Below are positions 16,628 through 25,940 of a stretch of 64,000 nt of DNA, in pieces (position 1 is the stretch's first letter; each line of letters opens with the position of its first letter). Where the stretch lies: contig BQIV01000011.1 in assembly GCA_021604005.1 (NCBI GenBank), positions 1 through 64,000 on the forward strand, given 5' to 3'. The DNA is from Nitrospirales bacterium (GTDB lineage: Bacteria; Nitrospirota; Nitrospiria; Nitrospirales; UBA8639). A program made the translations under genes and the position numbers. A model generated the notes under the pieces. The model searched no databases, had not been told where the DNA came from, and saw only the letters and a program-made list of their open reading frames with translations.

Positions 16628-19123
16628 ATGAGTTTTCACCCACCCATAACACCCATGTCCTCCGTTCTGCTCGTGGATGACGACCCCAGACTCGTCCCCG
16701 CAGCGATTGACCTCCTCGGGCTCAGGGGGTATTTGTTCGAAACTGTGAAGACCGGGGAAGAAGCCATCACAAGGGTCAAACGAAAAAGTTATGGCGCGGT
16801 GCTCTTAGATCTAGGCGTGGAGGAAAAGAACGGAACATCGATATTTCACTCATTGTCACAATTAGACCCCCTCCTTCCGATCGTGCTTCTTATCACCGAG
16901 ACGAAAGCAGAGAAAAGGAGCGAATTCGTCAAACTCGGGGCATTCGACCTTCTCAGGAAACCCTTCGAAGAACAGGAGCTCCAAGAAACGTTACAGAGAG
17001 TCGCGAGTGTCCATGCTCTCCGGAAAATAGCTCAGAACACCGCTAGCGGATTGATGGCTAGCACTGAACGATACCGGTCGATCGTGGAGACGGCTCGGGA
17101 TGCGATTATTTTAGGAGATCCTGACGGAAATATCCTGTCCTGGAACAAGGCCGCCGAGCTTATGTTTGGCTATTCGGCCAAAGACATCGTCGGCCAACCG
17201 CTCACTCGACTCATGCCGGCACGGTATCGCGAACAACATAACCAAGGATTGAAGCGAATTCGTTCAATGGGCGAGGCTCGCGCGATCGGAAAAACCGTTG
17301 AACTCCATGGCCTGAAAAAAGGGGGAGAAGAGTTTCCTATTGAGTTGTCTCTCTCCCGGTCAGTGGAATCGAATGAGCAATTTTACTGCGGCATCATCCG
17401 CGACGTGACCAGCCGAAAACGCGCGGAGATAGAATTACTGGAACGCAATCACATCCTAGCCTTGGACGCAGAGGTAGGCCAAGTTCTTTCCCGTAATCAA
17501 GAACTCCGGGCCCTGTTACAGGGCTGCACGGAAGCCTTAGTGCGGCATCTGGACGCGACGTTCGCCCGCATCTGGACGCTCAATACAACGGAACAGATCT
17601 TGGAGCTCCAAGCCAGTGCCGGACTGTATACTCACTTGAATGGCTCACATGCCCGCGTCCCGGTCGGACATCTCAAGATCGGGAAGATTGCCGCTGACAA
17701 GAAACCCCATCTGACCAATACCGTCATTGGAGACCCGTACGTGCCGGAACAAGAGTGGGCTAAACGTGAAGGCCTTGTTGCTTTTGCTGGGTTTCCATTG
17801 CTGAGCAACCAAGAAGTTGTAGGCGTGATGGCCATGTTTTCTCAACACCCGCTAACACACTTCACGTTGAACAGTCTGGGTATGGTGGCAGACCGCATCA
17901 CGACAGCCATTGAGCGTGAGATTGCCCATGAAGCCCATTTGAAATCCGCCAGACACAGTGAACAAATCCTGGCATCGGCTGGTGAGGGCATTTATGGCGT
18001 GGACCTGGACTGCAAGATGACGTTCGTGAATCCGGCTGGGGCTACGATACTAGGGTATGAAGCACAGGAACTGATTGGACGCTCCATACACATGGCCGTT
18101 CATTGTACAACCTCCGAAGATTTCGATCACACGAAGAATGCCTGTCCGATGTGCGCAACGTTGAAAAACGGAGAGGGACATCATGTGAATAATGAGGTCC
18201 TATGGCGTAAAGACCGCTCCAGTTTTCCAGCGGAATACACCAGCACTCCCATATGGGAGAATGGGCGTCTGACCGGAGCCGTGGTCACATTCCAGGACAT
18301 CACCGAGCGAAAGCGCATGGCTCAACAATTACTCGAAGAAGCCAAACTCGCTGAAGTGACCAGAGTGCTTGGAGACATTGCTCATGATATGAAGAATATG
18401 CTCATGCCCGTGCTCAACGGAGCCACGCTGATAGGAGAAGAGCTGCAAGACCATTTTGCGAGCTTGCCGGACACTCACCGCATGCAGACCGACGCCACCA
18501 GAAATTTCACGGCGGAGGCGTTGGAGATGGTCATCAATAATACACGCCGCGTCCATAACCGGGTTCGCGAGATTGCCGAGACGGTCAAAGGGACAATCAA
18601 TCCGCCTCGCTTTGCGCCCTGCCTGGTTTCAGATGTTGTGAATGCCGTATTCGAATCTCTCCGTCTCTATAGCATCGAACGGGGAGTTTCGTTCCACACA
18701 CACGGACTGGATAGCCTTCCTTGTCTTCACGCTGATGAGAGCCGTCTCTTCAACGCACTCTACAATCTCGTCAATAACGCGATCCCGGAAACCCCTTCAG
18801 GCGGAACCGTCACCATTTCGGGTGAAACGGGTCCCGATCCGTCAATTGTCATGCTCACCGTCGCCGACACGGGTCAGGGCATGCCTCCTGAAATTTGTGG
18901 CAGTTTATTCACCAAAGAGGCAATTAGTCATAAAGTCGGAGGAACTGGACTGGGAACAAAGATCGTGAAAGATACCATCGATGATCATGGGGGAACCATC
19001 ACGGTACACAGCGTACAAGGAAAAGGCACGACCTTTACAATCCAACTGCCGGTGAATGCCGCGTCTTCCGAACATGGGTTGGCGAAAGAAGAAAAAGGGT
19101 GGGACGATCAAGAAAACTCATGA
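16628..19123 (+). CDS. Hybrid sensor histidine kinase REC-PAS-GAF-PAS-HisKA-HATPase
   Basis: An 831-residue cytoplasmic kinase with no TM segment. In order: receiver domain (about 12-130, DDD acidic pocket and phosphoacceptor Asp61), PAS (about 145-270), GAF (about 275-435), second PAS (about 440-570, with CPMC and several His/Cys near 505-515 that might hold a metal), phosphoacceptor His586 in IAHDMKN, and an ATPase domain with DTGQGM and GGTGLGT. The N-terminal receiver means an upstream kinase can feed into it. It opens a run of four signalling genes and a heme protein on the same strand. Confidence 0.87.
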   Translation: MSFHPPITPMSSVLLVDDDPRLVPAAIDLLGLRGYLFETVKTGEEAITRVKRKSYGAVLLDLGVEEKNGTSIFHSLSQLDPLLPIVLLITETKAEKRSEFVKLGAFDLLRKPFEEQELQETLQRVASVHALRKIAQNTASGLMASTERYRSIVETARDAIILGDPDGNILSWNKAAELMFGYSAKDIVGQPLTRLMPARYREQHNQGLKRIRSMGEARAIGKTVELHGLKKGGEEFPIELSLSRSVESNEQFYCGIIRDVTSRKRAEIELLERNHILALDAEVGQVLSRNQELRALLQGCTEALVRHLDATFARIWTLNTTEQILELQASAGLYTHLNGSHARVPVGHLKIGKIAADKKPHLTNTVIGDPYVPEQEWAKREGLVAFAGFPLLSNQEVVGVMAMFSQHPLTHFTLNSLGMVADRITTAIEREIAHEAHLKSARHSEQILASAGEGIYGVDLDCKMTFVNPAGATILGYEAQELIGRSIHMAVHCTTSEDFDHTKNACPMCATLKNGEGHHVNNEVLWRKDRSSFPAEYTSTPIWENGRLTGAVVTFQDITERKRMAQQLLEEAKLAEVTRVLGDIAHDMKNMLMPVLNGATLIGEELQDHFASLPDTHRMQTDATRNFTAEALEMVINNTRRVHNRVREIAETVKGTINPPRFAPCLVSDVVNAVFESLRLYSIERGVSFHTHGLDSLPCLHADESRLFNALYNLVNNAIPETPSGGTVTISGETGPDPSIVMLTVADTGQGMPPEICGSLFTKEAISHKVGGTGLGTKIVKDTIDDHGGTITVHSVQGKGTTFTIQLPVNAASSEHGLAKEEKGWDDQENS

Positions 19124-19262
19124 AACCTCTTGCAATTATCGTGAGTTTTCTCCATTATAACTACCCAGAATATTGCACTTCAGGATTTCCCCTCGACATT
19201 CACCGAACCTATGGATAGAGTTCGAGTGACGAAGGTTGAATTGTTAACTTAGGAGGTACAGC

Positions 19263-19697
19263 ATGTCTGAATCCAAATCAGCTGGGATGTTCAGCGGTCG
19301 AGAGTCTCAAGGTCTGGTGCTTGTCGTTGATGACGAGCCTGATGTCCGGAAAGTCGTGCGCATGACATTGGAAAAATCCGGATACGAGGTGCTTGAGGCC
19401 GAAGATGGAGAAAAAGCCATCGAAGAGGTGAAAAAAGGTGAAAACTCAATGTTGTTGAGCCTGATCATCACCGATATCCGCATGCCCAACATGAATGGCA
19501 TCGACGTGATCAATTACTACAGAAAGGAATGGCCCAGCGTTCCATTAATCGTTCTCACAGGATTTCCGGACATGGATATGGCAACATCGATGCTCAAACA
19601 TGGCATTGTCGATTACCTGGTCAAACCCGTCGAAGCTGAGAAGTTACGCGCGTCCGTAGCCAAAGCTATGGAACAACGTGAAGTCCGTGGATTTTAA
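19263..19697 (+). CDS. Single-domain response regulator (CheY-like)
   Basis: A 144-residue stand-alone receiver domain. The acidic pair Asp23/Asp24, phosphoacceptor Asp71 in ITDIRMP, Thr99 in LTG and Lys121 in VKPVE are all present. There is no output domain, so it acts by protein contact or as a phosphorelay shuttle. TAGGAGGT precedes the ATG at ideal spacing. Its position between two histidine kinases suggests it serves one or both. Confidence 0.9.
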   Translation: MSESKSAGMFSGRESQGLVLVVDDEPDVRKVVRMTLEKSGYEVLEAEDGEKAIEEVKKGENSMLLSLIITDIRMPNMNGIDVINYYRKEWPSVPLIVLTGFPDMDMATSMLKHGIVDYLVKPVEAEKLRASVAKAMEQREVRGF

Positions 19698-19810
19698 TCC
19701 GAGAAACCGATACAATTTTTATGAGGAACGGGAGAACCGCCTATCGATTTCTAATAGTAAAGCCATGACCCCATCTCATGTGAGATAGCCTAATGGATGT
19801 ATGACCTCAC

Positions 19811-19835
19811 AGCTCTCCCATTCAGAGGGAGGGCT
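19811..19835. other. GC-rich hairpin between signalling genes
   Basis: AGCTCTCCC (19811-19819) pairs with GGGAGGGCT (19827-19835), 9 bp with one G-T wobble around a 7-nt loop. No T tract follows on either strand. A 14-bp palindrome ATCTCATGTGAGAT lies just upstream at 19773-19786. These may be an attenuator and an operator in the 266-nt gap before the Rossmann kinase. Confidence 0.45.
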
Positions 19836-19963
19836 GCTGCTGGGGGTAGATGATGGTCTTTCCCTTCAGCTCAATGTCTCCTCCGACCGTGTGGGAGTTC
19901 AACAGCGTTTTTCCTCGTTTACAGCAACCGTCGAATTTCTGTACCCCTAAAAAGAGTAGGACT

Positions 19964-20995
19964 ATGAGCGACCCAGATCGAACGACCATTGTCATCTTGG
20001 GAGCTGGAAAAGGGGGAACCGCCCTCCTTGAGCTCTTTTCCCGTCTTCCGGAAGTCGAGATCGTCGGAATTGCCGACCGCGAGGCCTCAGCACCCGGACT
20101 ACAGTATGCCGACCGTCTTTCCATCCCAACAACCCAGGATCTTCTCACCCTCATCCGGCATCCGGGAATCAATCTCATCGTGAATGTGACTGGAGATCCT
20201 GACCTAGACCACCTTATCGCTGCTCAAAAACATCCAGAGACAGAAGCCCTAGGAGGAGCGGCGTCGAAAGTCCTGTGGGACCTCGTCCAACATGAATCTC
20301 AAATGCAAGCGCAATTGTTTCAGGCAGAAAAACTTGCCGGGATGGGAACCTTTGCCTCCGGGATCGCCCATGATATCAACAATCCGTTATATATCTTGTT
20401 GGCCTTTGCAGAGAACATCCGTGAAGAAACCGATCTCGCCACCATCCATGAACAGGCTAAAAGCATTATCGATGCCGGCAAGCGGATCCAAAGCATTTGT
20501 CAAAATATCACGCAATATGCCAGAGCTGCCAAAGCCCGGGATGCCACACTCGTCGAAGTAAACACGACACTCGACGAAGCCTTAAAAATTGCTCAATTTG
20601 CCACAATCCTTCAGGATCTTTCTATCGTCAGAAACTACGAAGAGCATCTTGAAGTCCTCGCCAATCCCGATGAACTCTTCCAGGTCTTCGTGAATCTCAT
20701 GACCAATGCGATTCATGCCATGGAAGGAAAGGGGACCTTGTCCATTGCATCGTGGCGTGAAAACGGTCTAGGAAAAATTTCGATCGCAGATACGGGGCAC
20801 GGCATATCCAAAGAACACCTCCAAAAAATTTTTGACCCGTTTTTCACGACAAAGCCGGAGGGGGAAGGAACAGGATTGGGGCTCCACAATGCCAGAGCCA
20901 TTGTCAAAAAATATCAAGGCGAACTTTCAGTCGTCAGTGAAGTCGGCAAAGGCACAACATTTATCATAGAGCTTCCCAACTCGGCCACCCAGTAG
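19964..20995 (+). CDS. Histidine kinase with N-terminal Rossmann domain
   Basis: A 343-residue soluble kinase. Residues 7-110 form a dinucleotide-binding Rossmann fold (IVILGAGKGG, then IVGIADRE at the end of the second strand, then NVTGDPD), like the NAD-binding part of homoserine dehydrogenase or MocA-type enzymes. A HisKA helix follows with phosphoacceptor His136 in GIAHDINNP, then an ATPase domain (NLMTNAIHAM, DTGHGI, FDPFFTTK, GTGLGL). The start at 19964 is preceded by GAGTAGG and opens the fold; the upstream frame is not supported. A nucleotide or redox sensor role is inferred from the fusion. Confidence 0.83.
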   Translation: MSDPDRTTIVILGAGKGGTALLELFSRLPEVEIVGIADREASAPGLQYADRLSIPTTQDLLTLIRHPGINLIVNVTGDPDLDHLIAAQKHPETEALGGAASKVLWDLVQHESQMQAQLFQAEKLAGMGTFASGIAHDINNPLYILLAFAENIREETDLATIHEQAKSIIDAGKRIQSICQNITQYARAAKARDATLVEVNTTLDEALKIAQFATILQDLSIVRNYEEHLEVLANPDELFQVFVNLMTNAIHAMEGKGTLSIASWRENGLGKISIADTGHGISKEHLQKIFDPFFTTKPEGEGTGLGLHNARAIVKKYQGELSVVSEVGKGTTFIIELPNSATQ

Positions 20996-21020
20996 TCAGC
21001 ATGGTCAGAGGGATACGCTG

Positions 21021-23510
21021 ATGGATGCCACACATCAACAACAAGGAGGAGCAACCGTCAAGCGAGGACTCAAGCGTCGATTAATCCTCTCTATGCTCCT
21101 GGTTGGCGCTCTTCCCCTCACCATTGGCTTACTCATGGCCTTTCTACAGGGAACAAAAGAAATTCGAGAAGTGAGCGGAACGAACTTTGAAGCCCTAGCG
21201 ACAGAAACCGCAAGAAAAGTCGACCTGATTTTAAACGAAGAACTGGCGACAAACTCTCAAATCACTACCGACGTCAACATCATTCACGCGCTAGAGACCC
21301 GCCGTGATCAACTTGCCGAGTATAGCGATGAGGCATTGCAAGCATTGATGGCTCAAGAAACGCAGGCGTGGACCGAAAAGGATCCTGCGTTTGTCCAGAG
21401 TCTGACTGAGAATGAACTCGTGACGATACTTCGACGATACGATGGCGGGACTTATGTCGATCCCGGCCACCCGATTCCAATCGTCACGCGTTCAGCCACC
21501 CGGGGGCTGTTCCTCACAGATGTGGCCGGACGTCTCGTGGCGACACTCACCACAACCATTCCCTATGCCCATAACCGTACCCCTTGGTGGAAAGGGGCCA
21601 TGAATAAGGGAGTCGGGCAACCGTTCATTGAAAATGTGGCCTTTAATGAACAGCTTGATGTGTACACCTTCACGCTTTCTCTCCCGATCATGGACAGTAT
21701 CCGCTATCAAGTTGTCGGGGTACTACACCGAATTTTTGATGCCAAAGAGTTTTTTGCACCATCGATCGAAACCATCCGTTTCGGAAAGACCGGTCATGTC
21801 ATGCTGATCGACGGCAACGGAAAGGTCCTGAGCTGCCCGGTTCTGCCCACAGGCACATCCTTGAGCGATCCCAACATCATTCCCTTAGTCACACCCATGC
21901 AAAATGGCTGGACAGCGGCTCCGAGCGACGGGCATGGTGGAACCCGTTCTTCCATCATCGGCTTTGCGCCCCTCCCCACGACCAGTCGAATCACTCAAGC
22001 CTCGACTGGGATGGGGTGGCACATGTTCGTGTGGCAATCGTCTGAAGAACTCTTTGCTCCCATCGACCATCTGTTTACATGGGTCTCCGTTTTCGGACTC
22101 TTATCCATCGCCCTACTCGCGACGCTCGGGGCGATTGCTGCCGGCCGAATCGTGACGCCCATCCGCCACCTCCAAGAAGCCGCAAAACTCATTGGACGTG
22201 GGCAATGGCAGGAACCGATCAAGATTCAGACCAATGATGAACTTGAAGAATTGGCCGATGAGATGAACCGAATGAACCGTCAATTGGCATCAACCTTTGC
22301 AGGACTTGAGAGTGAAGTCGCCAGCAAAGCCCAGGAAGTCCAGTACCTTCAGGAATCAACCTCTCAAATTCTTGATAGCGTGCCGGATCCGGTCATCATG
22401 CTCGACCACCACCAACACATCCAGTACATGAACCGCGCCTCCAAAGAGGCACTTCATGTGAATAATAATGGTCATGCTGTCGAAGGAGAACCCCTCTTTC
22501 ATGTCCTGAAAACGGATACATCGACCATCAAGCGGCTTGGAGAAGAATTTCAATCAATCTGTGCCGGGTCCGGAAACGAGAACATGCCGGTCGACTCCGC
22601 CTCACCAACGTTTCAACGAGAACTCAGGGACCCGCTACAGCAACAATCAGATTGGAGTTCCACATCGGACGGTCGAGAGTTTCATGTCGACAATCAAGCA
22701 TACCGCTATGAATGGTTCACCGTGAGGGCCCGACCCGGCCAAGATCCACGAATAGGATTAGTGTTCCGGGATGTAACAGAAGAAAGCCTCTTACAGGACC
22801 GTCTGCTCAAGGAAGAAAAACTTGCAAGCCTGGGCGTTCTGAGTGCCGGAATAGGTCATGAACTAAATAACCCTCTTGTGGGCGTGATCGGGCTTGGAGA
22901 AGCCATTCAACAAGAAGACAATCCAACCCAGATTAAAGAGTATGCCGGTAACATCATCCAACATGGGCGTCGCATGGCTTCAATTATCAAAGATTTTACA
23001 GGATTGGCGACGGCGGAGCTGAAAGAACGACTCACTCGCGTGAATATCAATGAACAATTGGATCACGCCCTTCACACCGTCAAACAGACCCATGAGACCT
23101 CCTCGTTCATCATCCGAACCAATTATCAATCGCTTCCGTCGCTCAACGTCAATCCTCAAGAATTCAGCCAAGCCCTCACCAACATTCTCACGAACTCGGT
23201 CCAAGCCATGACACGTGGTGATACGCTTGACATCACCACTACCCTCACAGACAACGTCATGCATATCACGATCGAAGACTCGGGAACAGGCATTCCACGC
23301 ACACAATTATCAAAAATCTTCGATCCCTTTTTCACGACCAAACCACAGGGAACAGGCGCCGGGTTGGGGTTAACCATTGCCCGCCGAATCATTCAAAAGT
23401 ATGGCGGACAGATCCAAATCACAAGCCAAGAAGGAGAGGGAACCACCTGTCTCATCACGTTCCCTTCTGATGAGAACAATTCGTCCGAAGTGAAGGAGGA
23501 TGCCTCATGA
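21021..23510 (+). CDS. Membrane sensor histidine kinase CACHE-HAMP-PAS
   Basis: An 829-residue transmembrane kinase: TM1 about 21-43, a periplasmic CACHE-like sensor domain about 45-350, TM2 about 353-375, HAMP about 373-425, coiled coil, PAS from about 445, phosphoacceptor His613 in GIGHELNNP, and an ATPase domain ending near 820 with DSGTGI, FDPFFTTK and GAGLGL. It should read a periplasmic ligand. Its stop overlaps the start of the heme protein gene by 4 nt (ATGA at 23507-23510), tying the two together. It follows the Rossmann kinase by 25 nt. Confidence 0.87.
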   Translation: MDATHQQQGGATVKRGLKRRLILSMLLVGALPLTIGLLMAFLQGTKEIREVSGTNFEALATETARKVDLILNEELATNSQITTDVNIIHALETRRDQLAEYSDEALQALMAQETQAWTEKDPAFVQSLTENELVTILRRYDGGTYVDPGHPIPIVTRSATRGLFLTDVAGRLVATLTTTIPYAHNRTPWWKGAMNKGVGQPFIENVAFNEQLDVYTFTLSLPIMDSIRYQVVGVLHRIFDAKEFFAPSIETIRFGKTGHVMLIDGNGKVLSCPVLPTGTSLSDPNIIPLVTPMQNGWTAAPSDGHGGTRSSIIGFAPLPTTSRITQASTGMGWHMFVWQSSEELFAPIDHLFTWVSVFGLLSIALLATLGAIAAGRIVTPIRHLQEAAKLIGRGQWQEPIKIQTNDELEELADEMNRMNRQLASTFAGLESEVASKAQEVQYLQESTSQILDSVPDPVIMLDHHQHIQYMNRASKEALHVNNNGHAVEGEPLFHVLKTDTSTIKRLGEEFQSICAGSGNENMPVDSASPTFQRELRDPLQQQSDWSSTSDGREFHVDNQAYRYEWFTVRARPGQDPRIGLVFRDVTEESLLQDRLLKEEKLASLGVLSAGIGHELNNPLVGVIGLGEAIQQEDNPTQIKEYAGNIIQHGRRMASIIKDFTGLATAELKERLTRVNINEQLDHALHTVKQTHETSSFIIRTNYQSLPSLNVNPQEFSQALTNILTNSVQAMTRGDTLDITTTLTDNVMHITIEDSGTGIPRTQLSKIFDPFFTTKPQGTGAGLGLTIARRIIQKYGGQIQITSQEGEGTTCLITFPSDENNSSEVKEDAS

Positions 23511-24106
23511 CAAGTCTACGAACACGAATGATGTGGATGAGCATCCTGTGTTGCGGTCTCATCACAACCAATGGGATAGCTATTTCATCCGACACAAAGA
23601 AAGAGACGGTCGTTCGAGGAATTGCTCCGGAAAAAGTGGCGGACTTTGTCCATTCAATCATTGAAGCCGACCGTACGGTGTACACTTCTCACGTCGTTAA
23701 TAGAATGCACGATAAAGGCATCGTCTCGGCAAACGAACATTGGGAACAACAAAATGCTCTTCCTTTGCCCGCTCAGTTTCTGCAACGTGCGGGCCGTTTA
23801 GTGGCAAAAAAAGGCAGCGGGGTCCGTTATCGTCTGATCAGTCTCTGGCCAATTTATCGACGAAATGGCCCCGCCACGGATTTCGAGCGCCAAGGCCTTG
23901 AAGCGGTTACTAAAAATCCCGGGACGCCCTATCGAGGTATCGTGAAAAGCGGGAAAAAACAATATTTTCAATCCATCTATGCCGATAAAGCCGTCGCAAA
24001 GGCCTGTGTGGATTGTCATAATTCCCATCCGCTCAGCCCGAAGCGTGATTTCACGCTCAACAGCGTGTTAGGTGGGATCGTCATTACCATTCCGATTGAG
24101 CCATAA
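23507..24106 (+). CDS. Tll0287-like (DUF3365) heme c protein
   Basis: A 199-residue exported protein: signal peptide about 1-27, then a PAS-like DUF3365/Tll0287 domain with a single heme c motif CVDCH at 167-171. The N-terminal helix pair, the VRYRLISLWPIYRRN strand region and the terminal LGGIVITIPIE strand fit that fold. Such domains are periplasmic redox or gas sensors, often fused to kinases; here the domain is a separate protein translationally coupled to a CACHE kinase, so it probably supplies the redox input. Heme attachment needs a cytochrome c maturation system not seen in the window. Confidence 0.82.
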   Translation: MTSLRTRMMWMSILCCGLITTNGIAISSDTKKETVVRGIAPEKVADFVHSIIEADRTVYTSHVVNRMHDKGIVSANEHWEQQNALPLPAQFLQRAGRLVAKKGSGVRYRLISLWPIYRRNGPATDFERQGLEAVTKNPGTPYRGIVKSGKKQYFQSIYADKAVAKACVDCHNSHPLSPKRDFTLNSVLGGIVITIPIEP

Positions 24107-24290
24107 TCCCTCGTGTCAGACCTCGCAAGACACATCACCCCTCTCTCCATCTGGCCTTACCTTCAGGCCATCCACATCGGGGTTTTATTTTCGGCAGATT
24201 TTGTCCGAAAAGCATATAATGAAGTATACCGATGGCCTTCCCTTCTTGAATCTCACGAATGAGAGGAACATTCCACAGAATTATCCAACC

Positions 24291-25757
24291 ATGACGCCAA
24301 AAAACATTGCCCGCCCCAAACGACGACGCCTGTCCCCGGAAGATGGCGGTCCCTATTCAAACTATCGTATGGCCGTCAGACTCGAACTCACACAACGCCC
24401 CGGAGTCTTCGCGCAATTAGCCACCGCACTGGCCGAAGAAGGCGCGAGCGTTGGAGCCGTCGATCTCATTTCTGCGACCAAAACAACCGTGATTCGGGAT
24501 GTGACCTTCGATGCGAAGAGTGAAGAACACGGTGAGCACATCCTTCAACGCTTGAGCCAACTGCCGGACGTGAAGGTCGTCGCCGCATCCGACAATATTT
24601 TCATGATGCATCTCGGTGGGAAAATTCGAGTGGAAAGTAAATTTCCCATCAAAACGCGCAACACACTCTCCATGATCTATACACCCGGGGTGGGGCGAGT
24701 GGTGAAAACCATCGCGCAGGATCGAGGCAAAGCCTATGCCTTCACGAGCAAACACAATAGCGTTGCCGTCGTCACGGATGGATCGGCCATTCTCGGACTC
24801 GGCAATCTTGGCCCAGAAGCCGCCCTTCCCGTTATGGAAGGCAAAGTGATGCTCCTGCATCAATTTGCCAACATTGATGCATGGCCCATTTGTCTCAACA
24901 CGCAGGATCCCGATGAAATTGTTCAAACGATTACGGCCATCGCCCCTGGATTTGGCGGCATTAACCTTGAAGATATCAGTGCGCCTCGTTGCTTCGACAT
25001 CGAACGGCGCCTCCGTACAGAGTTAGATATCCCGGTGATGCATGACGATCAACATGGAACTGCCGTCGTTGTGCTTGCCGCATTATACAATGCCCTGAAG
25101 GTCACCAAACGGCATCTCAACCGGGTCAACATCGTGGTGGTGGGACTCGGTGCAGCCGGAACGGCCTGCTGTCAATTATTAATAGAAGCCGGGGCGTCAT
25201 CCATCAAAGCCTGTGACAAAAACGGATTAATCCTTGATCAACCGATTCATGTCCTACAAGAGCATGCACAGAACCTTCACACACTCATTGACTATAACCG
25301 TCCGACAGGAACCCTCCAAGATGCGTTGAAAGATGCTCATGTCGTCATTGGCCTCTCAAGCCAACATGCCTTGAAACCTAAAGACGTATCGCTGATGGCC
25401 AAAAATCCTATCGTGTTTGCTCTGGCAAACCCCGACCCTGAGATTTCACCGCAAGATGCCGTTCCATATTGTCGCATCTATGCCAGTGGCCGGTCCGATT
25501 ATCCCAACCAATGTAATAACCTCTTGGCCTTTCCAGGAATCTTTCGTGGTGCGTTAGATATTCAAGCGAAGACCATTCACGAGCCGATGCTCCTTGCTGC
25601 CGCTCGCGCGCTCGCCAATTTGGTTCCGTCCTCGGCCCTTAACGAAGAATACATTATTCCCAGTGTCTTTAATAAAAAAGTGGTCTCTCATGTTGCCAAA
25701 GCCGTTGCCAAGGCAGGCGTGGAACATGGCGTCGCGCGACGGACAGTCAAAGCGTGA
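24291..25757 (+). CDS. NAD(P)-dependent malic enzyme with N-terminal ACT domain
   Basis: A 488-residue malic enzyme that decarboxylates malate to pyruvate. After a basic leader, an ACT domain (about 26-105, RLELTQRPGVFAQLA) precedes the catalytic domain: YTPGVGRV, VTDGSAILGLGNLGPEA, the metal-binding run NLEDISAPRCF, and MHDDQHGTAVV, then the cofactor Rossmann motif GLGAAGTA. The ACT domain suggests control by a small ligand, possibly an amino acid. The ATG at 24219 is an alternative start that adds 24 residues. The last codons and stop lie inside a heptamer tandem repeat. Confidence 0.88.
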   Translation: MTPKNIARPKRRRLSPEDGGPYSNYRMAVRLELTQRPGVFAQLATALAEEGASVGAVDLISATKTTVIRDVTFDAKSEEHGEHILQRLSQLPDVKVVAASDNIFMMHLGGKIRVESKFPIKTRNTLSMIYTPGVGRVVKTIAQDRGKAYAFTSKHNSVAVVTDGSAILGLGNLGPEAALPVMEGKVMLLHQFANIDAWPICLNTQDPDEIVQTITAIAPGFGGINLEDISAPRCFDIERRLRTELDIPVMHDDQHGTAVVVLAALYNALKVTKRHLNRVNIVVVGLGAAGTACCQLLIEAGASSIKACDKNGLILDQPIHVLQEHAQNLHTLIDYNRPTGTLQDALKDAHVVIGLSSQHALKPKDVSLMAKNPIVFALANPDPEISPQDAVPYCRIYASGRSDYPNQCNNLLAFPGIFRGALDIQAKTIHEPMLLAAARALANLVPSSALNEEYIIPSVFNKKVVSHVAKAVAKAGVEHGVARRTVKA

Positions 25758-25871
25758 AGCGTGAAGCGTGAAGCGTGAAGCGTGAAGCGTGAAGCGTGAA
25801 GCGTGAAGCGTGAAGCGTGAAGCGTGAAGCGTGAAGCGTGAAGCGTGAAGCGTGAAGCGTGAAGCGTGAAG
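25750..25871. repeat. 17-copy heptamer tandem repeat (AAGCGTG)n
   Basis: Seventeen perfect copies of AAGCGTG run from 25750 to 25868, followed by AAG. The first copy supplies the final codons and TGA stop of the malic enzyme. With a 7-nt unit every reading frame is visited, so slippage cannot extend the protein far before a TGA recurs. It is probably unstable between strains. Confidence 0.97.
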
Positions 25872-25940
25872 ATCGTGAGGAATGGTGAAGTAGCAGTCAA
25901 GTATAATCGTTATGAATTGTTCACTCTTTAAAGGGCACCT

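Noticed and set aside
25750-25871. CRISPR array
   Set aside because: Units are 7 nt with no spacers, so it is a simple tandem repeat.
25688-25900. Minus-strand 70-codon frame encoding tandem TLHASRF heptapeptides
   Set aside because: It is only the 7-nt tandem repeat read in a frame that happens to stay open; no ribosome site and no non-repeat sequence of its own.
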